Below, in pieces: positions 18,053 through 26,387 of a stretch of DNA of 64,000 nt (position 1 is its first letter; each line of letters begins with the position of its first letter). This DNA is from Albimonas sp963816545 (GTDB taxonomy: Bacteria; Pseudomonadota; Alphaproteobacteria; Rhodobacterales; Rhodobacteraceae). The stretch is from NCBI GenBank assembly GCA_963816545.1, contig CAWFLE010000001.1:310001-374000 (forward strand), given 5' to 3'. The position numbers and the translations under genes are program-made. The notes beneath the pieces were generated by a model. It did not search any database. It had not been told where the DNA came from and saw only the letters and a program-made list of their open reading frames with translations.

Positions 18053-18550
18053 ATGCCGCCTGCCCAACTCGATCCCATCGACCGCAAGATCCTCGCCGAG
18101 CTGCAGGATGACGGCCGGATGACCAACGTGGAGCTCTCGCGCCGCGTCGGGATCTCGGCCCCGCCCTGCCTCAGGCGCGTCCGGGCGCTGGAGGAGACGG
18201 GCTATATCGAGGGCTACCACGCGCGCGTGAACTCCCGCACGCTGGGGTTCGAGGTGCAGGTCTTCGCCATGGTGTCGCTGCGCAGCCAGTCGGAGGCAGA
18301 CCTCAACGATTTCGAGGGGCGGGCGCGGGCGTGGCCTCTGGTCCGCGAGTGCCACATGCTCAACGGCGAGATCGACTTCATCCTCAAGTGCGTGGCGCCG
18401 GACCTGTCCACCTTCCAGACGTTCCTGACGCGGGAGCTGGTGTCGGCGCCGAACGTGGCGGGGGTGAAGACCTCGCTGGTGATCCGCGAGACGAAGTGGG
18501 AGCCGGGCGTGCCGTTCGACATCCTCGAGGCGCGGGCGGCGGCGGAGTAG
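18053..18550 (+). CDS. Lrp/AsnC family transcriptional regulator
   Basis: A 165-aa protein with an N-terminal winged helix (DPIDRKILAELQDDGRMTN, then RRVGISAPPCLRRVRALEE) and a C-terminal RAM/ligand domain (VQVFAMVSL, ECHMLNGEIDFILKCV). The domain senses an amino acid and controls oligomerisation in this family. It is divergent from ELM1/trxB, with a dyad in the shared promoter region. Target genes are unknown; autoregulation is likely. Confidence 0.93.
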   Translation: MPPAQLDPIDRKILAELQDDGRMTNVELSRRVGISAPPCLRRVRALEETGYIEGYHARVNSRTLGFEVQVFAMVSLRSQSEADLNDFEGRARAWPLVRECHMLNGEIDFILKCVAPDLSTFQTFLTRELVSAPNVAGVKTSLVIRETKWEPGVPFDILEARAAAE

Positions 18551-18554
18551 CCGC

Positions 18555-18854
18555 GCGCAAGGCAGGTCAGGGGAGAGGCGGGAGAGCGGCTCCGCGCCCT
18601 GCGGCCCGATCCGGCCAAGGTTCATCGCGGCGCCCGTGCCGCTGTTGGCCGGGATCATGTGGAGGAAGACCATCATGTTCTCGCGCATGATCGCCCCTAC
18701 CCTGTCGTAGAACATCTGCGGGACCACCGACGACGGCGCGAAGCGCGCGCCGAGGGATGGGAGCCGGGCGGGACGAGGAGGAGGGCGTCAAGGCTGCGCG
18801 CCGCCATCTCCTCGCGCGGCGGTCGGCGAATTCTTCGGGCGCGAAGCGGAGCAT
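18555..18854 (-). pseudogene. remnant of an M24 (creatinase/Xaa-Pro) peptidase gene with its middle deleted
   Basis: The 5' part reads MLRFAPEEFADR, then EEMAARSLDALLLVPPGSHPS, the start of a creatinase N-domain. Within about 100 bases this jumps to VVPQMFYDRVGAIMRENMM, then HMIPANSGTGAAMNLGR and AEPLSRLSPDLP, the extreme C-terminus of the same family. The whole metal-binding catalytic region, about 300 residues, is missing. Frames also shift between the pieces. It follows pgeF with a one-base overlap, so it was probably the last gene of the lgt-midA-pgeF operon. Non-functional. Confidence 0.7.
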
Positions 18855-19621
18855 CAGCCTTCCAGCACGATGGCGGAGACGAGGCGGCCGTAGTCGGCCT
18901 CTCCGCGGCGGGTCTTGCGGCGGTTGGAGAAGAAGCGGGCCTCGTCGGAATAGGTGCAGTGGCCGGTCCAGGCGGCGTCGGCGACGCCGGCGTCCCGGAG
19001 CCGGCGGAGGGCGTAGCCGGGCAGGTCGAACATCGGGCGGCCGTTGGGGCCGCCGGAGAAGAAGCGCTGGGCCTCGGGGTCGTCGACGGTGAAGTCTTCG
19101 AGGAACTCGGGCCCGACCTCATAGGCGCGCTGGCTGATGCAGGGGCCGATGGCGGCGCGAATGCGGGCGCGGTCGGCGCCGAGCGTCTCCATTGCGTCGA
19201 GGGTCGCCTCCAGGACGCCGCCGAGGGCGCCTTTCCAGCCCGCATGGGCGGCGCCGATGACGCGCGCCTCCGGGTCGTGGAACAGCACCGGCGCGCAGTC
19301 GGCGGCGAGGGCCGCCAGCGCGAGGTCGGGCTCGGCGGTGACGAGGGCGTCGGCCTCGCGGGAGGCGCCTTCGGCCCAGGGGCCAGTCACCGTCAGCGCG
19401 CGGGCGGAGTGGACCTGGTGGAGGAACAGCATGCGGTCGGGCGGAACGCCCAGCGCCTCGGCGGCGCGGCGCTTGTTCTCGACGACGCGGGCGGGGTCGT
19501 CGGCGGCGCCTGCGCCGCAGTTGAGGGAGGCGTAGAGGCCCTCCGACGCGCCGCCCTTGCGGGTGAAGAAGCCGTGGCGGGCGGGAAGCTCCGGCGCGCG
19601 GAGGATCTCGAGGTCGCTCAT
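18854..19621 (-). CDS. pgeF: peptidoglycan editing factor PgeF (YfiH, polyphenol-oxidase/laccase fold)
   Basis: A 255-aa protein of the YfiH family. The metal-site residues appear as FLHQVHS, AADCAPVLF and AHAGWKGALGG. GFFTRKGGASEG near the N-terminus and NRRKTRRGEADYGR near the C-terminus are also typical. In E. coli PgeF removes wrongly incorporated L-serine from peptidoglycan precursors. The homologues also show purine nucleoside phosphorylase/laccase activity. Its ATG is one base from the stop of the MidA-like gene (TGACATG), so it is translated in the lgt operon. Confidence 0.93.
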   Translation of the reverse strand: MSDLEILRAPELPARHGFFTRKGGASEGLYASLNCGAGAADDPARVVENKRRAAEALGVPPDRMLFLHQVHSARALTVTGPWAEGASREADALVTAEPDLALAALAADCAPVLFHDPEARVIGAAHAGWKGALGGVLEATLDAMETLGADRARIRAAIGPCISQRAYEVGPEFLEDFTVDDPEAQRFFSGGPNGRPMFDLPGYALRRLRDAGVADAAWTGHCTYSDEARFFSNRRKTRRGEADYGRLVSAIVLEG

Positions 19622-19622
19622 G

Positions 19623-20747
19623 TCAGATCCCTGCCGGACGCGCCTGCCCCGGCCCGGTGAGGGCGAGGACCTTGAACACCTGTCCCATCTCGTCGGGGTG
19701 GGTCAACCGGCGGTGGGCGGCGACGATGGCCTCCACCGGATCCGCCGCCTCCCGCGACGGCCGGGCCGGCGCGGGGGCGGGCGGGTGGGCCGCTCCGGGC
19801 CGGGCGGCGTGGGAGGCGGCGACGCGCGCCAGCGCGTGGGCCCGCTCCACGATCCCCATGCGCTCCAGCCAGATCCCTTGGGTGGTCGCGGGCCAGGCGA
19901 CGGCGCCCTGCCCCTCGGCGGCGCGGGCGAGGGCGGCGAAGTCGACGTGGGCGGTCAGGTCCGCCTCTCCCGGCGCCTCCAGCGGGTCGGCGTAGGCGTG
20001 GCCGCGCACGGCCTGGAAGGTGTCCCCGCCCATCGGGCCGGCCTCGAGGTAGCCGTAGTCGATCACCAGCGCGGCGCCGCGCTGCCGGGCGAGCCGGGCG
20101 CCGAGCCAGCGGGCGACGGCCTCGCCCATGGGGCAGGTCTCCCGCACCGCGCCCTCGGGGGCGTCCTCGTCCAGCGGCGCCGCGGCGCCGAGGCCGAGCG
20201 TCAGGCGGCCTTGCTCCAGCCCCAGCACCCGCTCCCGCCACCGGCCGTTCGCGCGGACGAACTGGCGGATGGGGAGGGCGTCGAAGAACTCGTTGGCGAC
20301 CAGCAGGAGAGGCCCCTCCGGCAGGTCCTCCACCCGGTCGGCCCAGCTTGCGCCGCGGCCGGCGAGCGCCTCGGCCTGGCGGGCGCTCAGGGCGGGGCTC
20401 GTCTCCACGAGACGCACCTGCGCGGCGTCTAGAAAGCCGGGGACCGAGCCCCCGGCGCGCAGCGCGTCCGCCATCAGCGTGCCGCGGCCGGGGCCGAGCT
20501 CCGCCAGGACCACGCACGCCGGGCGGCCGAGGTCGAGCCATGACTGGGCGAGCCAGAGGCCGATAAGCTCCCCGAACATCTGGCTGATTTCGGGCGCGGT
20601 GGTGAAGTCTCCGGCAGCGCCCAGCGGGTCCCGCGTGAGGTAGTAGCCGTGCTCAGGGTGGGCGAGGCAGAGGCCCATGTACTCCGAGAGCGGCATCGGA
20701 CCGCCCTGGTCGATGCGCCGGCGGAGGATTTCCTCCAGCCGGGTCAT
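19623..20747 (-). CDS. SAM-dependent methyltransferase, MidA/NDUFAF7-like (COG1565)
   Basis: A 374-aa protein. MPLSEYMGLCLAHPEHGYYL and GAAGDFTTAPEISQMFGELIG are the signature start of the MidA family. LAELGPGRGTLMADALR is the SAM-binding loop, and NEFFDALPIRQFV plus VIDYGYLEA are conserved. Mitochondrial MidA methylates a complex I subunit, and the bacterial target is not established. The Pro/Ala stretch around residues 315-335 looks like a linker. Its ATG overlaps the lgt stop (ATGA). Confidence 0.9.
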   Translation of the reverse strand: MTRLEEILRRRIDQGGPMPLSEYMGLCLAHPEHGYYLTRDPLGAAGDFTTAPEISQMFGELIGLWLAQSWLDLGRPACVVLAELGPGRGTLMADALRAGGSVPGFLDAAQVRLVETSPALSARQAEALAGRGASWADRVEDLPEGPLLLVANEFFDALPIRQFVRANGRWRERVLGLEQGRLTLGLGAAAPLDEDAPEGAVRETCPMGEAVARWLGARLARQRGAALVIDYGYLEAGPMGGDTFQAVRGHAYADPLEAPGEADLTAHVDFAALARAAEGQGAVAWPATTQGIWLERMGIVERAHALARVAASHAARPGAAHPPAPAPARPSREAADPVEAIVAAHRRLTHPDEMGQVFKVLALTGPGQARPAGI

Positions 20748-21616
20748 GCGGCCTCCGCGCGGAAGGCCCCGCGACGCGCGGCGATCAGGATGGCGAGGCC
20801 CGCGAGGATCATGGGGATCGACAGGATCTGGCCCATGGTCAGCCCCGCCTGCGGCCCCCATTGCCAGGCGAGCCCGAGCGGATTGGTCTCGGACTGGTAG
20901 AAGGCGTCCGGCTGGCGGAACAGCTCCACGAACGTGCGCGCAGCGCCGTAGCCGACCAGGAACAGCCCGGTGATCGCGCCCGGAGTCTTCAGCCAGAAGC
21001 GGCGGGTCACGAGCCACCATAGCGCGAGGAACAGGAGGGCGCCCTCCAGCAGCGCCTCGTAGAGCTGGGAGGGGTGGCGCGGCAGCGGCCCGCCGTTGGG
21101 GAAGATCACCGCCCAGGGCACCTCGGCGGTGCGGCCCCAGAGCTCGGAGTTGATGAAGTTCGCAACTCGGCCCAGCAGGAGGCCGATAGGGGCCGCGCAG
21201 CCGACGGCGTCGGCGACCTCCATCAACGGTCGGCGGCGCAGGCGGGACCAGCCGACGATGCCGAGCGTCACGCCCAGCATGCCGCCGTGGAAGGACATGC
21301 CCCCGTTCCAGACCGCCGGGATCTGGGAGGGGTTCGAGAGGTAGTACCCCGGCTGGTAGAACAGCACGAAGCCGAGGCGCCCGCCCAGGATGACGCCCAG
21401 CACCATCCAGGTCAGCAGCTCCTCCGCCTCGGCCGGCTGCATCGGCGGGCGGCCGCGCCAGAGCTCCTCGCGGCGCACGAGCCAAGCCACGTAGCGCCAG
21501 CCGAGCACAAGGCCGACGATATAGGCGACGGCGTACCAGCGGAGCGAGAAGGCGAAGCCGCCCAGCTCCAGCGAGAAGATGACCGGGTCGATGCCGGGAA
21601 AGGGAATCGCGAGCAT
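20744..21616 (-). CDS. lgt: prolipoprotein diacylglyceryl transferase
   Basis: A 290-aa inner-membrane enzyme that attaches diacylglycerol to the lipobox cysteine of lipoproteins. Seven helices are expected. The signature GRVANFINSELWGR is present, as are LGGRLGFVLFYQPGYYL and HPSQLYEALLEG. The start MLAIPFPGID at 21616 fits the family; the upstream in-frame extension is GC-rich and without family similarity. It heads the lgt-midA-pgeF run. Substrates in this window include the lipoproteins at 11791 and 39585. Confidence 0.95.
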   Translation of the reverse strand: MLAIPFPGIDPVIFSLELGGFAFSLRWYAVAYIVGLVLGWRYVAWLVRREELWRGRPPMQPAEAEELLTWMVLGVILGGRLGFVLFYQPGYYLSNPSQIPAVWNGGMSFHGGMLGVTLGIVGWSRLRRRPLMEVADAVGCAAPIGLLLGRVANFINSELWGRTAEVPWAVIFPNGGPLPRHPSQLYEALLEGALLFLALWWLVTRRFWLKTPGAITGLFLVGYGAARTFVELFRQPDAFYQSETNPLGLAWQWGPQAGLTMGQILSIPMILAGLAILIAARRGAFRAEAA

Positions 21617-22012
21617 CCGTCCTCCGCTGCGCCTTCGCGCGGGCCGTGCCGCGCCCGCGCCGCCGTTCTGGCCCAAAGGCGGCCGTTCCGCCACCCTCGG
21701 CGGAGGCGCCGCGACGGCGGCTCCGCGTGTGGGTCCGCGGGCGCCCGCGGCGCGGGCCCGGCCGGTCGCCGGGTGGCCGGCGCGAGCGTTCGGCGCGGGC
21801 CGCCTGCGTCGCCGGTTCGGGGCCCCCAGTTTGCGTCACACCTCGCGCTGGACTGGCGCGGCATGCCTCTTCCCGCCGCCGATTGCGCCGGCTCGCACGC
21901 CACCGATCCGAGCGCGCCGCCTGGGCTTCCGCCGGCGCGCCGCCACCCGCGGCCGTAGCAAGAGCCGGCACGCCCGCCATGCGCCGCGGGCCCGGCCGCC
22001 GCCACGTGCGCG
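21617..22012. repeat. 396-bp GC-rich gene-free stretch with a possible reverse-oriented dyad-repeat copy
   Basis: No credible gene on either strand. GGCGCCGCGACGG (21705-21717) is the reverse complement of the core shared by the elements at 44944 and 57254. It is followed by CGCCCGCGGCGCGGGCC and GGCCGGTCGCCGGGTGGCCGG, in the order expected for a reversed, diverged copy. The lgt promoter should also lie here. Confidence 0.4.
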
Positions 22013-22879
22013 TCACTCGGCGCGGCGCCTCTCCGCCTCCAGCAGATCGCGCAGCCCTTCCCTGTAGCTCGGGAAGCGCAGATTCACGCGCAGCTCATCG
22101 TGGACGCGACGGTTCGAGGTGCGCTTGCTCTCGGAATAGAAGCTGCGGGCCATCGGGGTCATATCGGCCTCCTCGAACGGGATCTCGGGCGGGAGGTCGA
22201 CCCCCAGCAGCCGCGCGGCCTCGGCGATCACGTCCTGCGGCGGCGCGGGATGGTCGTCGCAGACGTTGTAGGCCGCGCCGGGGTTCGGGCGGGCCATGGA
22301 AGCGCGCAGGACCTGCGCGATGTCCTCCACGTGGATGCGCGAGAAAACCTGCCCCTCCTTCACGATCCGCCGCGCCGTCCCGTTCCGCACCTTCTCGAAC
22401 GGGCCCCGCCCGGGCCCGTAGATCCCGGCGAGGCGGAACAGGTGCACCGGCAGCCCCTCCGAGGCGTGGAGCGCGAGCCAGGCGTCCTCGGCCGCCACGC
22501 GCCAGGCGCCGCGGCGGGTGGCGGGGGTGCGGGCCGCGCGCTCGTCGATCCACTCGCCGCCCCGGTCGCCGTAGACGCCGGTGGTGGAGAGGTAGCCGAC
22601 CCACTCCAACGCCTTCGCCCGAGCGGCGATCTCGGGCGCGAGCGCGCGGAGCACCGGATCGCCCGCGTCGTCGGGGCCCGCCGAGATCAGCAGATGCGTC
22701 GCCTCCTCCAGCGGGGGGCGGGCGCCGGGCCAGACCACCGCCTCGGCCCCCTCGGCGCGGATCGCCTCGGCTTTCTCCTCGGTGCGGGTGGTGCCGATCA
22801 CGCGCCACCCCTCGGCCAGCAGGTCGCGCGCCAGCCGGCGGGCGGAGTATCCGTGTCCAAAGCTCAGGAGGGTGGGCAT
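22013..22879 (-). CDS. YeeZ-like NAD(P)-dependent epimerase/dehydratase (atypical SDR)
   Basis: A 288-aa protein beginning MPTLLSFGHGYSARRLARDL, where GHGYSA replaces the usual GxxGxxG of extended SDRs, as in YeeZ. LISAGPDDAGDP, LEWVGYLSTTGVYGDRGG (Ser/Tyr) and RLAGIYGPGRGPFEKVR are conserved. The substrate is unknown for the family. The start is at 22879. The TPR-protein gene is divergent with a 57-bp gap. Confidence 0.88.
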   Translation of the reverse strand: MPTLLSFGHGYSARRLARDLLAEGWRVIGTTRTEEKAEAIRAEGAEAVVWPGARPPLEEATHLLISAGPDDAGDPVLRALAPEIAARAKALEWVGYLSTTGVYGDRGGEWIDERAARTPATRRGAWRVAAEDAWLALHASEGLPVHLFRLAGIYGPGRGPFEKVRNGTARRIVKEGQVFSRIHVEDIAQVLRASMARPNPGAAYNVCDDHPAPPQDVIAEAARLLGVDLPPEIPFEEADMTPMARSFYSESKRTSNRRVHDELRVNLRFPSYREGLRDLLEAERRRAE

Positions 22880-22936
22880 CGCCGCGCCTTTCGCCTATGT
22901 CGCCGTAGCGGTCCCCTCTAGCCCAGGACGGTCCCC

Positions 22937-23671
22937 ATGCGAAGCGTTGCGGCCCTTCTCGTCCTTATCGTCCTCGCGACGCCGGCTTCGGGTCAGGTGC
23001 GCGACCCGGAGGCATGCCAGGCGCTCGCCGCCTCCGACCCCGGGACGGCGGTGGAGGCGGCGCGGGAATGGTCGCGGTTCGGCGGCGACGTGCCGGCCGG
23101 CGTCTGCGAGGCGCTGGCCCTCGAGGCGATGGGCGCGCTGGGGACCGCGGGGCGGCGGCTGGAGGAGCTGGCCCGGTCCGCCCCGGAGGCAGACCTCGCA
23201 GACGCCGATCGCGCGGCGCTGCTGGAGATCGCGGCGGGCTTCCACCTCCGCTCAGGGATGCCGGGGGCGGCGCTGGCGGCCGCGGAGGCCGGGCTGGCGT
23301 TGCCCGGCGCCTCGCCGCTGCTGAACCGCCTGAAGGGCCAGGCGCTGACGGAGCTGGGCGAGCCGCAGCAGGCGCTGGTCGCGCTGAACGCGGCGCTGGC
23401 GGAGCGGCCGGACGACGTGACGGGCCTGAAGCTCCGCGCCCGGCTGCGGCGGGAGGCGGAGGCGGCGCAGGGGGCGCTGGCGGATGCGGCCGAGGCCGTG
23501 CGGCTCGCCCCGGAGGACCCCGGGAGCTGGTTCGAGAAGGGGGCCGCCGAGGCGGCGCTAGGGCGGAACGCCGAGGCGCGGGAGAGCCTGCTGACCGCGA
23601 TCTCGCTGGACCGGGAGGGGCTGGTGGGGAACGCGGCGCGGGTCGAGCTCCAGCGGATGGAGACGGACTAG
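22937..23671 (+). CDS. exported tetratricopeptide-repeat protein
   Basis: A 244-aa protein with a signal peptide (MRSVAALLVLIVLATPASGQ, cleavage likely after SG). A helical mature part follows, with TPR-like repeats such as ALTELGEPQQALVALNAAL and AEAALGRNAEARESLLTAI. Probably a periplasmic scaffold. Its TAG stop overlaps the queG stop in a shared CTAG (23668-23671). Confidence 0.85.
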   Translation: MRSVAALLVLIVLATPASGQVRDPEACQALAASDPGTAVEAAREWSRFGGDVPAGVCEALALEAMGALGTAGRRLEELARSAPEADLADADRAALLEIAAGFHLRSGMPGAALAAAEAGLALPGASPLLNRLKGQALTELGEPQQALVALNAALAERPDDVTGLKLRARLRREAEAAQGALADAAEAVRLAPEDPGSWFEKGAAEAALGRNAEARESLLTAISLDREGLVGNAARVELQRMETD

Positions 23672-24858
23672 GCGGAGGCTTCCGCCAGCGCGGCGCGCCA
23701 TTCCTCGGCCACGTCGGGATCCGGGTCCGGGCGCGCGAGGGCTGCGAGGCGGGCGGGGGCGAGGCGGGAGAGCGCCCAGACCGCCGCGCCGCGGACCAGC
23801 GGCGACTCGTCCTGAAGGCGTGCCTCCGCCGCCGGGATCAGCTCCGTCAGGCGGGAATTTCCGACGGCGATCAGGACGTTGCGCAGGAAGCGGTCCCGGC
23901 CGATGCGCTTGATGGGGGAGGCGCGGAAGACCTCGCGGAAGGCGGCATCGTCCAGGGCGGCGAGATCGGCGAGGCGCGGGCGGTCCAGCTCGATCCGGTT
24001 CTGGTAGATCGCCTCCGACGCCGCGGCGGCGAACTTGTTCCACGGGCAGACGGCGAGGCAGTCGTCGCAGCCGTAGATGCGGTTGCCGATCAGGGGGCGC
24101 ATCTCGCGCGGGATCGGGCCCTTCAGCTCGATGGTCAGGTAGGAGATGCAGCGGCGGGCATCGAGCTGGAAGGGCGCGGGGAAGGCCGCGGTGGGGCAGA
24201 CGTCCAGGCAGCGGCGGCAGGAGCCGCAATGCTCGGGCTCGGGGGCGTCGGGGCGCAGGTCCGCGGTGGTGAAGATGGCGCCGAGGAAGATCCAGTTGCC
24301 CAGGGACCGCCCCAGCAGGTTGGTGTGCTTGCCCTGCCAGCCGAGGCCGGCGGCCTGCGCCAGCGGCTTCTCCATCACCGGGGCGGTGTCGACGAAGACC
24401 TTCACCTCGCCCGCCGTTTCGGCCACCAGCCAGCGCGCGAGGCGCTTGAGTCGCTTCTTGACCCGGTCGTGATAGTCCGCGCCGCGGGCGTAGACCGAGA
24501 CCGCGCCGCGGTCCGGCCGGTCCAGCAGGGCGAGCGGGTCGGCGGCGGGGGTATAGGCCTCGGCCAGCATCACCACCGAGCGGGCGTCGGGCCAGAGCGC
24601 CGCGGGATCGGCGCGCCAGCCGGCCCGCGCCTCCATCCAGTCCATCTCGCCGTGGCGGCCCTGGGAGAGGAAGGCGCGCAGGCGTTGGGCGGCCGGGGCG
24701 ATGTCGCCCGGCCGGCAGACGCCCATGGCCGAGAAGCCCGCGGTCCGGGCCTGCGCCGCCAGCGCCGCCTTGAGCGCGCCGGGGTCCGCGAGGGAGGTCG
24801 GTTCAGCGATTGGTCGATCGGTCCCGATGCTTGCGCCGCCTGAGAAGCTCCAGCGCAC
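23668..24858 (-). CDS. queG: epoxyqueuosine reductase
   Basis: Performs the last step of queuosine synthesis in tRNA, reducing epoxyqueuosine with cobalamin and two [4Fe-4S] clusters. DTAPVMEKPLAQAAGLGWQG holds the conserved acid region. The ferredoxin-like cysteine motifs are CGSCRRCLDVCP and CDDCLAVCPW. A C-terminal HEAT-like tail (LVRGAAVWALSRLAPARLAA) follows. The ATG at 24858 would overlap the 3' end of the PEP-CTERM-like gene by 56 bp. A non-ATG start nearer residue 24 is possible, because the first 22 residues are not family-like. Confidence 0.92.
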   Translation of the reverse strand: MRWSFSGGASIGTDRPIAEPTSLADPGALKAALAAQARTAGFSAMGVCRPGDIAPAAQRLRAFLSQGRHGEMDWMEARAGWRADPAALWPDARSVVMLAEAYTPAADPLALLDRPDRGAVSVYARGADYHDRVKKRLKRLARWLVAETAGEVKVFVDTAPVMEKPLAQAAGLGWQGKHTNLLGRSLGNWIFLGAIFTTADLRPDAPEPEHCGSCRRCLDVCPTAAFPAPFQLDARRCISYLTIELKGPIPREMRPLIGNRIYGCDDCLAVCPWNKFAAAASEAIYQNRIELDRPRLADLAALDDAAFREVFRASPIKRIGRDRFLRNVLIAVGNSRLTELIPAAEARLQDESPLVRGAAVWALSRLAPARLAALARPDPDPDVAEEWRAALAEASA

Positions 24859-25540
24859 CGAGGCCGAGGGCGGCTAGGCCGTCTGCGGCGGGCGCGGGCA
24901 CGGCGGGAAGAGGCGGAGGCTCCGCCGCACCGTAGCCCGCATAGTCGAGATAGCCCATCGCGTCCACGTAGAGCGCCAGGGAGGTGGTCTGGAACGGCGC
25001 CAGCGCGACCTCGAACCCGTAGGTCCCGGCGGTCATGTCGATGTCGGAGCGGAACACGCCGCTGGCGTAGCTCTCCTTCAGGAAGGAGGCGGCGCCGGCG
25101 CCCGCCACGGGAACGATGCGCGCCGACGCCATGGCGGCGGCCTGCTCGATGAAGCTTCCGGCGGTGATCGCGGAGGACAGATCGTAGAAGAAGAGAAACG
25201 AGACGACGGCCATGCTCTCTCCCGGGTTGGAGAGGAAGACGTAGCCGTCGGTCAGGGCGGCGGAGTTGCGCCTGGCGGCCTCGCCCGCGGCGCCGGACGC
25301 CGAGGCGCGCAGAATGAGGTCGGCGTCGGAGGCCGCGGTCTCGACGGTGCGCGCCGCCTCGCCGATGCCGATGCCGGTGGCGCAGTCGTCGAAGGGCGAG
25401 GCCTGGAAGAAGACGTCTGCGCCGGTGTTCTTCGCGATCTCCAGCCGTCCATAGGCGGACGCATCGAAGCTCGCCAGCGCCAGCGCCGGCCCGGCGGCCA
25501 GCGCGGCGAACATAACTGCAATGAGCAGTCCCATCGGCAC
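24803..25540 (-). CDS. exported protein with a PEP-CTERM-like sorting tail
   Basis: A 245-aa protein with an N-terminal signal peptide (LLIAVMFAALAAGPALALAS). The extracellular body is Ala/Ser-rich. The C-terminus reads PLPAVPAPAADGLAALGLGALELLRRRKHR: a short proline motif, a hydrophobic helix and an arginine cluster. That is the tripartite layout of PEP-CTERM proteins, which an exosortase cuts and delivers to the surface. The motif itself (VPAPA) is off-consensus. No exosortase is in this window. Function of the body is unknown. Confidence 0.7.
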   Translation of the reverse strand: MPMGLLIAVMFAALAAGPALALASFDASAYGRLEIAKNTGADVFFQASPFDDCATGIGIGEAARTVETAASDADLILRASASGAAGEAARRNSAALTDGYVFLSNPGESMAVVSFLFFYDLSSAITAGSFIEQAAAMASARIVPVAGAGAASFLKESYASGVFRSDIDMTAGTYGFEVALAPFQTTSLALYVDAMGYLDYAGYGAAEPPPLPAVPAPAADGLAALGLGALELLRRRKHRDRSTNR

Positions 25541-25555
25541 ACCCCCACGACGAAA

Positions 25556-25579
25556 GGGCCTCCGCAGGCGCGGAAGCCC
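25556..25579 (-). terminator. Rho-independent terminator of the GST gene
   Basis: On the minus strand GGGCTTCCGC-GCCT-GCGGAGGCCC forms a stem with one mismatch, followed by TTTCGT. It lies 59 bp past the GST stop and before the PEP-CTERM-like gene, so these two genes are probably separate units. Confidence 0.6.
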
Positions 25580-25637
25580 GATCCGATCCGAATGAGGGCT
25601 ACATTAACCTCGCGTACAGAACGCGGATGACGCAGCA

Positions 25638-26315
25638 TCAGAAGTCCAGATCGGCGTAGTGAGGCGGCGGCGGGAAGCCCGAAAGGTGATCGGCGAGGAG
25701 CGTGCGGAAGGCCGGGCGCGACTTGATCCGCTGATACCAGCCCTTGGCGGCGGGAACGGCGTCCCAGTCCACGTAGCCGATGTAGTCGAGGCAGGAGAAA
25801 TGCGCCGCGGCGGCGAAATCCGCGAGCGTGATCTCCTCTCCCGCCAGCCAGCGGCGCTGGTCCGCGAGCCAGCCCACGTATTCCAGATGGACCGAGAGGT
25901 TCTTGGAGCCGGCCCGGATGCGCCCGCTGTCGGGATGCCCGCCGCCGCGCACCTTCTTCATCACCCGCTCGTCGATCAGGTTGCCGGTGACCTCCTGGTG
26001 CATCTTGTCGTCGAACCAGGCGACCAGGCGGCGCGTCTCGGCCCGCGCCACCGGGTCCTTCGGGAGGAGCGGGCGTTCGGGCCGCGTCTCCTCGAGGTAT
26101 TCGCAGATCGCGTTGCTGTCGCAGATCACCGCGTTCCCGTGCGCCTCGTCATCCACGAACACGGGCACGCGACCGGCGGCGTTCAGGCGAAGAAGCGGCA
26201 GCTCCCGCGTCCACGGGGTTTCTTCGACCAACTCCACCTCCACCCGCTTCTCGGCGAGGACGAGGCGCGTCTTGCGGCAGTAGGGCGACAGGACGATGTG
26301 GTGAAGTCGGCGCAT
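25638..26315 (-). CDS. glutathione S-transferase family protein
   Basis: A 225-aa protein with an N-terminal thioredoxin-like domain (LSPYCRKTRLVLAEK, with Ser/Cys near the glutathione site; GRVPVFVDD; CDSNAICEYLEE) and a C-terminal all-helical domain (WLAGEEITLADFAAAAHFSC). A cytosolic conjugating or reducing enzyme whose substrate cannot be told. It lies between miaB and the PEP-CTERM-like gene, on the same strand. Confidence 0.9.
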   Translation of the reverse strand: MRRLHHIVLSPYCRKTRLVLAEKRVEVELVEETPWTRELPLLRLNAAGRVPVFVDDEAHGNAVICDSNAICEYLEETRPERPLLPKDPVARAETRRLVAWFDDKMHQEVTGNLIDERVMKKVRGGGHPDSGRIRAGSKNLSVHLEYVGWLADQRRWLAGEEITLADFAAAAHFSCLDYIGYVDWDAVPAAKGWYQRIKSRPAFRTLLADHLSGFPPPPHYADLDF

Positions 26316-26387
26316 ACGGGCTCATGCTGCGGGGGGGTACGGGGGCGGACCCTGCCCGCGCCGCGGCTGCGGCGCAAGGCAAGCCGG

